Origin: Siniperca chuatsi
Taxonomy: Eukaryota > Chordata > Actinopteri > Centrarchiformes > Sinipercidae
Assembly: GCF_020085105.1 (NCBI RefSeq)
Contig: NC_058048.1
Span: 7,622,862-7,686,861 of the forward strand
Length of the DNA: 64,000 bases
Direction of reading: 5' to 3'
Numbering within the stretch: position 1 is the first letter of the stretch; the number at the start of each line of letters is the position of its first letter. The position numbers were made by a program, and so were the translations under genes. Shown piece by piece: positions 23,845 to 36,249 of this stretch. A model generated the notes under the pieces. The model was not told the DNA's origin. It ran no database searches and was given only the letters and a program-made list of their open reading frames with translations.

Positions 23845-24155
23845 TTATAGCACTCAAACAAGGATACTGTACATCAGGCAAAAAGGTGACTTATTTTAAG
23901 CTTAATTTATTGATTTTCTGGCCACTTTGGGAGCAGAAGAATGCCACGTCAAGCAGAAAAGGCACACCTATCACATAATTAACGGAGTATGGCTAACATT
24001 TTAGCAAACAGCGCACACAGCAACATTCATTTGGAGTTGTAATTCTGTCCATCTGTTGCATGTAATTCCAATATTCACTCTCCTTTTAGCTCTGCTTTGG
24101 TCTCCACCAACTTCTGAGGGAAATATCTGGGTCTTGAGCTGCTAAATGCAAAAAA
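23845..24155 (+). repeat. Dispersed repeat, copy A of three
   Basis: Shares with 28125-28470 a 27-base identical stretch (24068-24094 matches 28354-28380) and a wider similarity: GATTTTCTGGCCACTT, ACATTCATTTGGAGT, then CACCAACT. A third, more divergent copy is at 62330-62560. Probably a SINE- or MITE-like family. This copy lies just beyond the rinl 3' end and holds an AATAAA in the rinl sense (23911-23906). Confidence 0.7.
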
Positions 24156-24506
24156 TTTGAGAAAAGTAACGTTATCTCTTTATCCTTAAACAATTCCTTT
24201 AGATTTATCTTAGGATCCCTGGAGGAGTCCTGACCCCCAGGTTGGCAACAAGTAACTTCGGCAACAGTATAATGAGTGACGCAATTTCATAATTACATAG
24301 CTGACATCAGTGACACTAATCAAAAGCTTTCTTTGGCCTCTATAGAAGAGGAATCTGAGCAGGACAGGACATGCTAGTGGTTTATGTGGGAGCTTTCGGG
24401 AGGGTTTGCTTGAGAAAATTTTGAGGTCATTTGACCTTCTCTAATTGGTTAAAAATATGTGGCTGAAATTCTTTCCTTCGCAGGTCCATTCTTCTTCTGC
24501 TCTGCT

Positions 24507-27500
24507 TTACAATCCTCTGTGGTCTGCTTCTCCTGTCGTACATAGAGTCTGTCTCTCTTCCTGTTTGCTCATTATTACGTCTTGCTGATTACAGTCTGAT
24601 GCTGGAGTGGACGTCTGTGATACGTCCTCAGCTCCTCGTCCATTCTCTTCCTTCAGCGGCTGCAGAGCCTCTTTGGTGCTTTCTGTCTGATGCTGTGACT
24701 CATCAATATTAACAGAGTCAGATTCTTTCTCACTTTCCTCTTTACTCCTAGTTTCTGTCTCAGAGTTCTGCGTGCCCCTCTCCCGACAAGTCTGCCTGCG
24801 ATTCGTCCGTCGGTGATTGCTGTGGTGCGATTGGTTGCAATGCAGGGTGCGCCTGCGGTGCCATTGGTTAAGAGATTGTTGGGCTTCGACACTGAGCTGA
24901 CGAGCAGCCAATCGTGGCTGGAAGCTGCTGATGTAGTAAAGAGAGGCGTATAGAGTTGTAAGGTAGTAGCCACCTGTTGATATGGGGAATGCACAAAGGG
25001 AGACGGTCTGTGACTTGTAATTGCAATTAAACAGTACCTTAATCTCTAAAATCATCTAGTAAATTAACACAGTTGGGAGTCAAACACATCTCCATTTGGA
25101 GAAAAGAATTGAGTTGCACCAGTTATTAGGCCTATTCGTAGATGCATTACTAAGTTCATAGTAAGTGCATAAAGTCTTTCCTAAATTCTAAATGACTACA
25201 AGCTAGTTTCAAAATAGCGATTTACTTAATCTGGTTACTTAAAACTTAAGCAATATACTAGATGACTTTGTTTTATTTGTACACACATACATAGAAAAAT
25301 ACGTGTGTTTCGGAGTTAGTAGTATTCATGCAGTTTTGAATGAGTGGGACGGATTATGTTAATCTAGTTGATGTTATTAATTGTTATTGTTATGTTATTA
25401 TTTATATAAATGTTATAAACAGAAACAGGTACACCTGGCAGTAACTGGGTGAAAATATATAGTTAAAATGAATCTCTACGTAGTTTGTGTGGTGAAACTT
25501 TTAATTTAGTGTTGTGTAAATCTCCACTTAGTAAACACTTGCGTTATAACTAGGCTAAGTTACGAAGTTCTGATGCAACCACGTCCAGGAAACATGGTAA
25601 ATAATGAATCAGTCAACCTGTCCACTACAGTGTGTTAAATTGTTTCTGCCTACCCTCTCCCTTTAGCTGTGTGGGGTCCAGCAGCTCCATCATGTAGTCT
25701 GTGTCTAGCTGTAAGGTGACCACGTCACTACGGAGCAGCACCCATGTCAGACAGGGCAGGAAATCATCTGCTCCAAACACTGTACCTGCAGGAGAGGAGA
25801 CGAGAATGTGAATTAGGGTAAATAACAGACAAAAAAGGTGCCAGTCCAGACCTATGGTCCAGACACAGCCAGAGACAGACAGAGTTAGAGAAGTAATAAT
25901 CATAAAAAAAAAACCATCTGGCTACCTGAGCTAGCATTAGCACTTATGCTGTGATAGATGCTCTTGCAGACTTTGAGCAGGATCTGGACCTTCTTGTTCG
26001 GGGAGTAGGCCGCATGCATGCTAGTCCACCTCTGCTGGATCCGCTCCAGGGTGAGAGAGTCGGGAACTCCAATTCCCGCCGACCCCCCTAGCTCCTCCAT
26101 CTCCTTCCTTTCCAGCACACGCAGGTTGCTCTGGAGACGCTCGAAGCTGCTGTCATTGGTCCGGGAGGCATGAATGCAGGAGTAGAGGTGTGCGGAGACG
26201 GGCTTCAGAGCCACCTTGTGGATGGAAAGCTCTAGCAGGGAGTCTACAGGAGGGTCAAAAGGTATGTGAGGAGAAATTAGAGGAGCACAAACCACTGATC
26301 TACTGAGCTGCAAGATAATAACACATTTTCTGTCAATTATGTTAACAATTTTTATTGTCAAACTTAACTATCAGTTCACTCACCGATCTCTGAGTCATTT
26401 ATGTCAGTAATGCTTTCCAACAATGTCTGGATGTCTGGATAGTCCATCAGCGTCTCCCTCAGTGACGTGAGCGATGACCTCACTTCCTGTAAGAACTCTG
26501 ACCCTCTGACCCCGTCAGGATCAGCCCCTCTCTTCAGTGTCATCTCCACAAATCCTTTCACAGCCTCTGCAAACACCCCACCTTTGCGCTCGCTCAGCTC
26601 CTGCACACGATTGGTTAGTCTTTTCTTCTGACTTACCAGCCCGCCAAGAGCCTGACCCACCGCTGAGAGCCGGTGTATGACCTTGTCAGCCAACCGGTGC
26701 GCCGACGGGTGGTGCGGGGTAGGGCTCAGTGTTTGGGACTCCTGCTCTTCCTCTATGCTGCTGATAGACAGCGAGTCGAGCTCCAGTGATGGGGGCTGGA
26801 GCAAAGAGGAAGGCCTGGGTGGGGGCAGCCAGACTCCATCTTCGATCCAGGACACCCTGTGAGGGGACTGAGGGACGGGGCTGCCATGGTGCTGCATCTC
26901 AAACAACGTGCTATTTAAATTTCCCGGAGTGGAGGGAGTAGATGAAGGAAGGCTCCCAGTGCTCACTCTGTGAGGGGGGCTGGAGGCAGAATCGCTGCTG
27001 GGCCTTCTGAGAACCACTCCTGCTGGAGCAGCTGGTGTTGACGGGGTTAGGGGGCAATGTGGTGAATCAGCTGACTTCGCTCTGATTAGACCTGGACAAG
27101 GAAAATATGGATTATGAACACCATGTTGGCAATGAATTTGAATCACTTAATACATTATGGAGCATAGAGAACACACAAAGGGACCCAGGCAGGCAGGCCA
27201 AAACAGGTAACGAGAAACTTGATGTGACTCCTAAGATGAAAAACTCAGCGACACCGTATGGTGACTAAGTAATGTTTCACTGAGTGAGGGTAAACCCGAT
27301 AGAGGGCAGAGCACGTATGAAATAGAACATGTTAATTAGTGAGCTGTGAATGTGCTAGTAGGCAGATTGTAAACTTTAGACTGAGCCAGGCTAGCTGTTG
27401 CCCTGGTTCCAGTCTACATGTTAAGTTGAGCTAACTGACTCCTGGCTATAGCTCCATATTTAATGACAAGATATGAAAATGGTATCAATCTTCTCATCTA

Positions 27501-30123
27501 ACTCTCGGGAGGAAAGCAAATAAGCATATTTCCCAAAATGTCGAACTGTTCCTTTAAACTGATGACAGTAAGGTCTGTGGAGTAACTTGGACACATTTTT
27601 CAGATTATTTTTAAGAGCGTTGGATCTCATAAACCGGACATAAAGAAGTGGATATCTCAAAAGTGAAATTAAAACTGCATTGTCAATCATCACTACAGGC
27701 AATTGAGAAAGTCTGTTTTTTGTAATTTGGGTGAAGTGGTCCTCTAAAGTCAGAGCAGCAAATTTCTAAATAAATTCTAAATTCATGTATAAAAGTGACA
27801 AGCCCTCACCAGAACTCTCCATACTGGCAGCAGAGGGTTCCTGGTCCAACGAGATGGCTCGTTTACTTTGTAACCCTGCCCCTGCCCATGTTCTGGTGGT
27901 GCTGAGGCGTCGCTCTCGTCTGTACTTTGATGGCTCTGTGGCACATTGTACAGCAGTCGGCCTGTGGGTCAGCCAATCATCTCCATGTTCATGTAGGTAG
28001 AGGGGATTGATGATACACAGGGCCCCGTTGGTGGAAGTCAGCTAAGGAAACACATACACAAACACAAACACAGTGATGAAATGGGATGGTGTGACACACT
28101 GTACACCACAATGTAGAAGCAAAATAAGCTTTAACTCATTGCAAGCCTCTACTTTAAAGCAGTATCAATTGATTTTTTGGCCACTTGGAGGCAGTGGAAC
28201 AAGCTGTAAGCCCAACAATAACATATTAACACCTTATAACGTTGATATCACAAAGGTGTTAGAAAACAGTTGCCTATTTACGCATCCAGTAGACACGGAG
28301 CAACATTAGCATTTATTTGGAGTCGTGTTTCTGGCTACCTTGTGAGTGCAAGTCCAATATTCACTCTCCTTTTAGCTCTGTTTTGCTCTCCACCAACTCA
28401 GAGAAAAACAATGGGTTTATCAGAGCTTTTTTGCTGAAAACATCTACCTGCTGCTGCTGAAAATGATACTCATGAGAGCGGCGTATGCGGGCCAAAAAAA
28501 CAAAGCAATGCACTTAAAAGAGGCTAAAGCGCTTAATAGAGCTTAGGTAAACTGAAATGTTGGTGAATCTCTGTGGGTTCGTCACTATGAGCGACTCCTT
28601 TCATTTTACACATAGTCATTTGATCCAGTGTTAACATAAAAATATTGATTAGTGCAGCTTTAATGTATTCAGACACATGCTGCACATTTGCAAACACAAG
28701 GAAATAAGGAAGTTGTTTCCCTTTTGAGCACACTCTTATACAGTATCTTACCATCACCTGTACTTTTACACATACATACCTGTATATACACACACACAGT
28801 TTATACCTGTATGGAGCACATAAAGTTGCTTGTCTCTGCGTGGGTCATTTCATCAGTCTGTTGGTCAGGCGGTGCGCAGAGCCAAGTGTCTGCATTAGAG
28901 AGGTATTATAAATAAGACAGTTCTTGAAAATATCGTTCAGGTTTTGTATTTCTGACGTAGCTTCTGGGAGAGGATATGACACAGAAAGTCACAGAGATGG
29001 AAGGACTCACTGGGTTCAAGTTGGGAGAGACAATCTTTGTTTTTCTCGGTTACACTGTAGATCCAGCGAGGAATGAAAAGACAAACAGCCACCACATCCC
29101 TGATGCAGAGGAAGCAATGACAGAGATAAAATAAATTTGTTAAACAGACTGAGTCAAGAAATTTGGCCACAGTTATGTCAATGTTCAAGCATTTGTTGAA
29201 TAAGCTTTCAACTGAATTTAAAATGGTTTTGGTGAATAGGATGTTAGCACTAGAAAAACACATACAGATAATCATAGCAATGTTGGTGCCATGGGCTAAT
29301 GTTTACTGTAGGCTTGTTTGCTTGTTAGCTCAAACATATACTGTAATATGGCTGTTATTTATGTAATTGCTAACAGAACGTTAGAGAAGTTTAAATGAAA
29401 GTTCATTCACACACAAATAAAAAGGCATCAGTGACACAGCAGGTCCTTACCTGGTCAGAGAGTAGAAGAGCACGAGCTGAGCCAAGTCAGAGAAAGAAAG
29501 ACGAGACTCAGACAGCTGGAAGACTGAGACAGAGAAAGAGTGGGCAGAATTAGTGTCATGTTCTGTCAAAAAAATACATTCCTGGAAACACACCGAAGCT
29601 TGAACCAGGAAGATTAAAAGGGGACTTCTAAAGATAAGCCAGTGTGACCGATTCATTTTATTTTCATACTAACTTCACTAGCCATTAAGTCTGTTATTTT
29701 CAGATATTGTGTGGTTTCTAATGCTGAGCAGGTTGTTTCAGGCCCGAAGGGTTACTTATCTCTTCAGCCTATGATTTTAGCTATACTGCATGCATCTGCA
29801 GAGTAGTAAATGTAGCACTAATAGGTGTAGATCTAATTAGTAACTAAAAGGGACTTCACCGTTTAAGGAACCGGTATCAGTTTGAAAGCAACCAGGAGGT
29901 GTGTATCTGATTACCTGCCCTCACCTGTAACAACTTTGCCCTGTCTGGACTGTTGCCACACTCAGGTTCAACAGCAGAAAGTAGAACTATGAAATGTGAC
30001 GTTACTGGGTTACTGCAACTGTATATGAGTCTAATCTGCCAGTTTCGACAGACGTAACGATTCACAGAATAATGACTAAAAGTGACCCATAATGACAAAG
30101 TGACAACTTATTGACTGGATCAT

Positions 30124-30176
<53 letters not shown>

Positions 30177-33119
30177 GAGAAAGAAGTAGGTGTTTTCATG
30201 CGGTTGATCCATACCTGTGCCTGTGCTTTTGATATTATAGTCAAGAACTGCTTCATTCTCTCCTCCAGTAGACACACACAGCAGGCTGGGCTGAGACGTT
30301 GCAGAGTCCCGCACAACTAGGAAACTCTGGAGGGAGACACAGTGACTCATTTCAGTATCTGACGTTTTACGAAAGCTTGTTGAGCAGGAAGACGTTTTCT
30401 CTTACATGTTCAGCAACATGGCGTAGCTCCATGGCACCCAGCCAGCAAGGAGAAAAGTGTGGTAAAAATAAACACTGTTTCTATGAGAAGACTGGACTGA
30501 CTTGATCTTGAAAACTGGTCATGATGACAGGTTGTAACCAAACAATTCCCCAGGGTTCACAAGTGCTGATAAGTGCTGGAGAGCTGTTTGCTCACTCATA
30601 AAGCTGATATGACTATGGAGGCTGGTTAATACTATCTGAGTGTGGACCCACATTGGCTCAGAACCCCTCACCTTTTTCACATTGTGTTTGCTTATGCTGC
30701 CAGGCCACTGCCAATTAAATCTGATCAAACCGCACCAACATAGTCCTGATGATGCCGAGTAGCAGAGTTTTTGAACTCTTAATAAGGGTGTTTTGTGTTT
30801 TTATAAAGTTCAGTGGTCTGAATAACTTCAGAAGCTGTTTTTTTACTAATGTATTTATAATATATATTTTTTTATTGTACATAAGACAAAAAAATATAAA
30901 CATAGTTTTAACAGCCATTGTAATACCAGTGCTTTTTTACACTGCTAACTTTGCTTTAACTGCATAGATGTTCTGTCAGCATAGGCTATAGGTCACATTG
31001 CATTCTTTGAAAACAGTGACTACAACAGAAGGCAGATGGTTGAGACATAATTAACTTGGGTAAAACGAAGCAAGCCAACGGCTCAGTCATGTAGTTACAT
31101 CACATGTGAATTTAGAGGTGCTCTCAAACACCAGCACACCATTAACACACACACACAGGAAGTGGCTTTCATGCACAGTGTGCACAGAAATAGAGACAAG
31201 TTCACTGCAAGTCACACACACAGACACGCAACAGGGCAGTGGGGATGTTATATGAACAAGCATTCTGTTGATTCATAACGGCAACATTTAGTCACTCATG
31301 CATTTGATTAGTAGGAGGACGTACTGGAAACCATTCAAGCAGAAATGAATAAATTAACTTTTTTGTTCAGCATTTCAAATCAAAGAAACCAGCTGGCTTA
31401 CAACTACCACGAGGAACAGTGTTTCACAGGGCACTGTTAATAAAACGCTTAGCTTTTCCGTGAGAGTTTTTGCAGTAAAAAACAAACACTACTATCCTTC
31501 CCCATTACCAAATACTCACGTGTCAATGACTTGTTGCTGCCAGTTAAAGTTTTGCATTCGCACTCTTCCAAATACTAAACATGCCCTTTGATATATTTTT
31601 CTGACCTACTCGTTCTCTCTCTGCCAGAGACATATCCATTTTGTAATGTCATTTCCTTGATATGCACACGCTTTTACTCAACACTACTTCTGCATTCAGC
31701 GCCAGTGTTTGTTTTGTTGTCAGATATCAAATAAAAAAGGAACTACTTTCATGTCACAGAGATGTACAGGTCAGTGTTCAGGCTGGCTATGAATACTTCT
31801 GTACTTCTGTTTCTGTTACAGAAAATTTAAGTGAAGCATACAGACATCCCATCTCTACAGTATGGTAAATGGACTGTACTTGTATAGCACCTTTCTAGCT
31901 ACCTTTTTGACTACTCAAAGCTCTTTACACTACATAGCACACCTGTGTGTGTGTGTGAAACTAATCATTCACACACACACACACCAAAGGCAAAGCTTTC
32001 GGGAGCAACTTGGGGTTCAGTATCTTGCCCAAGGAAACTTCGACATGTGGGCTGGGGGAAGCCGGGATCGAGCTGCCGATCTTCCGATTACTGGACGACC
32101 CGCTCTACCACTAAGGCACAGTCACCCTTAGTATGTACATACAAACAAGGGGAACAGTGAGAGGAAGCCGGAGAGGCTCAGACAGAGGACATGCAGAGAG
32201 ATGGGGAAAGTATAAAGACTGATGATTAGAAATGGAGCTAGATGGACACAAAAAATAATAATTTAAATAAATCCTCCTTTTTCCACCTCTCAAATTTGCT
32301 CAAAGAGAGCGGTGGAAGATTGAGAGGTAGAAAAACAGGAAAATTTAAAAAAATGGGCAGAGAAAGAACACTATAAGTAAATGTAGAACTCTATAAGTCA
32401 ACAAAGTTGAAAGGAAATCTTTCACCCCTTGTTTGCAGTAAGATATGTCAAAATGTAACAAATGGAGCTAGTGGACAAAGTCCGAGACCACTGGCCCATT
32501 CGGGTTTAGCTGATTAGATTTTGGTGATGATATAGATTTGAGATTTTTGTCACAATAATACTGCGTGCTTCAGGCAAAATCCAAAATCTGGGACTTATTG
32601 CATTGTGATAAAAATATAACCAGCATGAAAGCTTTTTCCAAAAAGGAGAATTATTCATTATTGGAGGTTTGCACTCTACCGAATACTTGAGAAATATCCC
32701 ATTCGCTAGTTAATTTATCTTATAGATTTTAAAGAAGTTTAAAGGGCATTTTAAAAGTTTGTAAATGGCAAGAATTTCCTTGAATGTGTGGATCGGTGAT
32801 TTGACTTCAGTGAATCCTCTAAACAAGTAAAACAGCACTAGATGTAATTCACCAAACTGAAGACTTGATGTTACATTACATAATAAAGGTAAGACTCCTT
32901 GACTGATTGATTTTTGCAGTGAGGAGGAGGACAGCTCACCCCAGCAGGTGTTCCACAGATAGCGGCGTGGGCCCCCTCTCTATCCCAGGGTGCCCCGGGG
33001 CACCAGGCCTCCTGGCAGCCCCTCAGCTGCTGCAGCAGCGACAGTCTCCTCCTGCTACTCCTCCACGGGATGGCTGTCGTCCCATTAACTGGACCATGAA
33101 CCGCCCTGGACGCAAACAT
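24507..33119 (-). CDS. rinl: Rinl, Ras and Rab interactor-like (VPS9-domain Rab GEF)
   Basis: Coding exons in transcript order (- strand): 33119-32940, 30326-30215, 29523-29451, 29099-29011, 28889-28807, 28041-27810, 27091-26384, 26243-25926, 25785-25654, 24973-24507; 797 aa, all phases close. Residues about 35-150 form an SH2 domain with the phosphotyrosine-binding arginine in SFLVVRDS (61-68). LCIINPLYL (187-195) matches the post-SH2 segment of RIN proteins. Residues 257-380 are Ser/Pro-rich, then comes the RIN-homology region (about 395-492) and the VPS9 domain to about 660. [13 protein letters not shown] (603-615) and GEGGYYLTT (641-649) carry the invariant Asp and Tyr for nucleotide exchange. 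There is no Ras-association domain; the tail is basic, then acidic. That arrangement, and SIRT2 as neighbour, point to RINL and not RIN1-3. RIN proteins activate Rab5-family GTPases on endosomes. The start Met at 33119 is the first supported one; the same frame is open further upstream, so the N-terminus is the weakest part. Confidence 0.92.
28125..28470 (+). repeat. Dispersed repeat, copy B of three
   Basis: Lies in rinl intron 5. Closely matches 23845-24155 (27 identical bases at 28354-28380) and, less well, 62330-62560. Confidence 0.7.
30126..30174. repeat. (CA)n microsatellite in rinl
   Basis: About 24 CA units. In the rinl sense it is a TG run starting about 40 bases after the donor of the SH2 exon that ends at 30215. 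Confidence 0.97.
31864..32132 (-). mobile_element. tRNA-derived SINE, antisense copy, in rinl intron 1
   Basis: Read on the - strand, it begins with a tRNA-like region: TGCCTTAGTGGTAG (A-box-like) and CAGCTCGATCCCGGC (B-box-like). It ends with AAAGGTGCTATACAAGT-type sequence. It is homologous to the + strand SINE at 62868-63098: the short frames carry matching peptides such as CLAQGHFNMW and [10 protein letters not shown]. Confidence 0.75.
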
Positions 33120-33149
33120 GTGGACACGTTTATGTGCATGTACAAGCGT

Positions 33150-36100
33150 CTGCATGCATGCACATAAACAACAAATCAGTGAGTAAATCACAGATGGACA
33201 ACTTGGCAGCAAAACAGACTGAGGCTACTGATGCCTTCATGCTCAAAGATTGAGACAAAATTAAGGTTAAAGTGATGATTTTTCTGGTGGAAGTTTGAGA
33301 TGTGAGATTTGGCTTTTTGAAAATTCATTTTCGATAATCAGATACAAAAATCAATAGATCTTTAGAAAAAGACTTGAACACCATAAGCTGGTGGTATGAA
33401 AATGGTACTTACATGTGCTGGTCTGGCTCAATAAAGTCACTACACTGTTAGCACATTTCTCCGCATGTTGCAATCAATCCTTTCTGCTCGGCGCAAAATG
33501 TTGCTTAAGAGCTCAAAATACCAACGGGGTAAAAAAGGAAGCTCAGAAATACATCCTCAAGATGTTTCCTGGTGTAATGTGCAAAATAGTTTGTATTTCA
33601 AAATTCAGGTAACTGTCGTACGGCTGCCACGTTTGCCTTGTTCTGTCACCTGCACATGCTGTGGCATTTAATGCACTTTCAATTTTCATGTGAAACTGCT
33701 CAGCTGATCTTTCATCACGGCACCTTCTTCTGCCCTCCCCTCACCTCACGTCCTCATGTGGTTAACCCAGCTCTGTGAACAGTGAAAAAACACTGCATGT
33801 TCTCTAAAGAGCCATTTTTTCTCTCTGCATTCCCGTCTCTGTCTTCTACTCAGAAATGATGAATGGTAAAAACCCAAAAAGTTGTCCTGAAAATGCTTCA
33901 GCGCCACAGCTCTGAGATTATCTGTGTTCTTAAATGTTAGAGATTTTATCTTGCAGTGGTGGAAGAAAATGCACACACAGATGCATACACTCAACTTTGA
34001 ATCCATCAGTTAGAGACTATAATATACAAAAAAGGTAGTAGAGAGAGACAGAACAGAAGCTGGGATTCTTGACTGCACAGGGGGGTTTTTGTATCTCATG
34101 TGCGTGCAGGTTTGTTTGCTGGCTGTCCAACAGTCCTGCCTCTCACAGAAACCGCAGCTAGAGGTGTTGTTGATTGGTCAACATTTCCTGGGCATGCAGA
34201 CTCACAGTCTACTTGTAACATGAAGCACTGAATCACTTTATGTTTAAACCACTTCCTGCCAACACCATGATCTGTACAATAGCAATGATCAATTTGGCTG
34301 GAACCAATGAAGCCAAAAAAGAACAAACCAACAACCTCAGGCCTGAGGTGACCTTAGCCTGCAGAATGATCACTTTCGTCTTGTCAAAATGAATAAAAAA
34401 TTGCAATAGGTAAAAGTTTTTCTCACAGGCCTTGATGTCTGCTTTTTTAAAGTTATTTCTCTAACTGTAGGAGCTGAAGACCAGCACATTTTTGTCACTG
34501 TTGTTTTTAGCCATGCTAGCGGCGACATAATCTGGGTAAAAAGTAAATGATACCCAATAAAAGTGGCACTAAAGTGGCCAATCAGACTCTGAGGATGGCT
34601 AGTGTTAGTCCTCAGACTTTCACTACTCCCCCATATTTTGGCAAAGTCACTCAACCTTTCCATTGTGAAGCTACTGTAAGAATGAATATGTGTGGAATAA
34701 ATGATGACAGCAATACTTCAGATGGTGGTGCTGTAGCTACGAGCTACGGATTCCTGTATTTGTGTTTTCTTGCTTTTCTCACTGGTTTAAAGTGGGCTGG
34801 GCTCAGTTGCAAAAATGGGATGTCATTTATTTCTGTGTATCTGAGTTCAGCGATATTTCAATCAAAACAGGCCAACAGTTGCAGCATGTTTCCAGACCGC
34901 CGTCAATCAAACGTGATAAAGTCACACCCCCGCAGTCCTGATGAAGTAAATTAGCTGACTTTTTTTTCTTAACTTTAACTTTATTGTAGTTTATTTAGTC
35001 ATGGATATTTAATGTTAGAAAGAAATATTTAAGATTTGAAACCAAGCTTACATGGGCTTTAAAACATACAGTATATCCAGTTATTCCTATTAGTCTTCCA
35101 CATTCACTTTTAGCCTGTTTTTATTTTATTCATAGCACACGTAATCAACTACAAAGTTTCAACTAAAGTAATTCAAGTTTGCTATCCTGTATTGTTCAAT
35201 TGTTTTTTGTGGACAATTACATTGTGGTATAACTTCATAGCAGCTTATCCTGTCATTACCAGATTTGGTACAATATATGGCTGTATGTGGTTGAGCAAAT
35301 GTTGGCATAGTTTATTATAATCCAGTGTCCAATGAGTTACTATATCCTACAAAAATTCTGATTTGCTGAAAAATGACCACAGAGTTGAATCAACTCCTCT
35401 CTGACACAGTCAACAAAAGTGAACATTATCAGCTTTACAAAGATTTATTGCAGGATTGGTTGTATTAGTTTCCATTATTTTGTACAGATGGTAATGTAAT
35501 TGAGTCCACCCCCTGTATTTTATTTTCATGATGTAACAAATCATGCTTTTCAGACCCAAATAGTTTCCTATGAAACAACATCTTCTCGTACTTCATTTCT
35601 TCTCTGTTTATCCTTCTTGTGTCAATGCAGCACTTTCTCTAGCCCCAAAATCACCTAAGGACCAACTAAGGTGACTGTAGACAGAGCAAAATTACTGTTA
35701 TTTTGTGCACAAAATAATGAGCATCGTGAGCATGTTTGTTGTTCCATAAACATCTGAGAACATTGTGTTAAATTACAGAAATCACATCAAACAGGAGCAG
35801 ATGGTTAAAATGAAAAACACTATCATTTTAAAACATTTCAAAAGTTCCACATAAGCAATTATCCTACTGTTATATTTACAACTACCAGGAAGTACTTTTA
35901 AGAGGGCACTGACCAATCAGGCCAAGAGATTTTGGCTTGAGGCAAAAGATGACAGATAAAATACAGACTAGCCTGGTTATCTTTTAAGCTTAAATTGAAA
36001 TCAGATACTCAATGAAGTGAAGACAGTGGCTTGACCCAAATCACTCCATCAGGTGTGTGCAATAGTTGGTTTAGAGATAATTTTGTAGTTTGTCCTATAA

Positions 36101-36249
36101 TGATCACACTGCCAGGGTATGGGATATGTTAACCACCTTCCAAGCTCTGTGAGATCTGCAAACGTGTTGGTGAAATGTAGATATACTTATATATATATAT
36201 AACAATGCCACTGTCTATTGCAGTAAACTCTGCCCATGCATAGAGTTAA
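33150..36249. other. Spacer upstream of rinl
   Basis: Non-coding as far as can be seen. rinl 5' UTR and promoter should lie near 33.1-33.6 kb, but no CpG island or clear core promoter was found there. The 135-codon frame at 34547-34954 has no recognisable family motif and is not called. Confidence 0.5.

Larger units (their letters stand above)
14400..24506. other. Intergenic spacer between the meis3 and rinl 3' ends
   Basis: About 10 kb with no host exon recognised. It is built mostly of transposon remnants (listed separately: MITEs at 14818, 17592 and 20482, a LINE fragment at 15600-16600, a degenerate array at 22.1-23.2 kb) and microsatellites. The last few hundred bases before 24507 should be the rinl 3' UTR. 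Confidence 0.6.

Noticed and set aside
34547-34954. 135-codon frame as a possible gene
   Set aside because: No recognisable motif, no splice partner and average composition; likely a chance frame in repeat-derived DNA.
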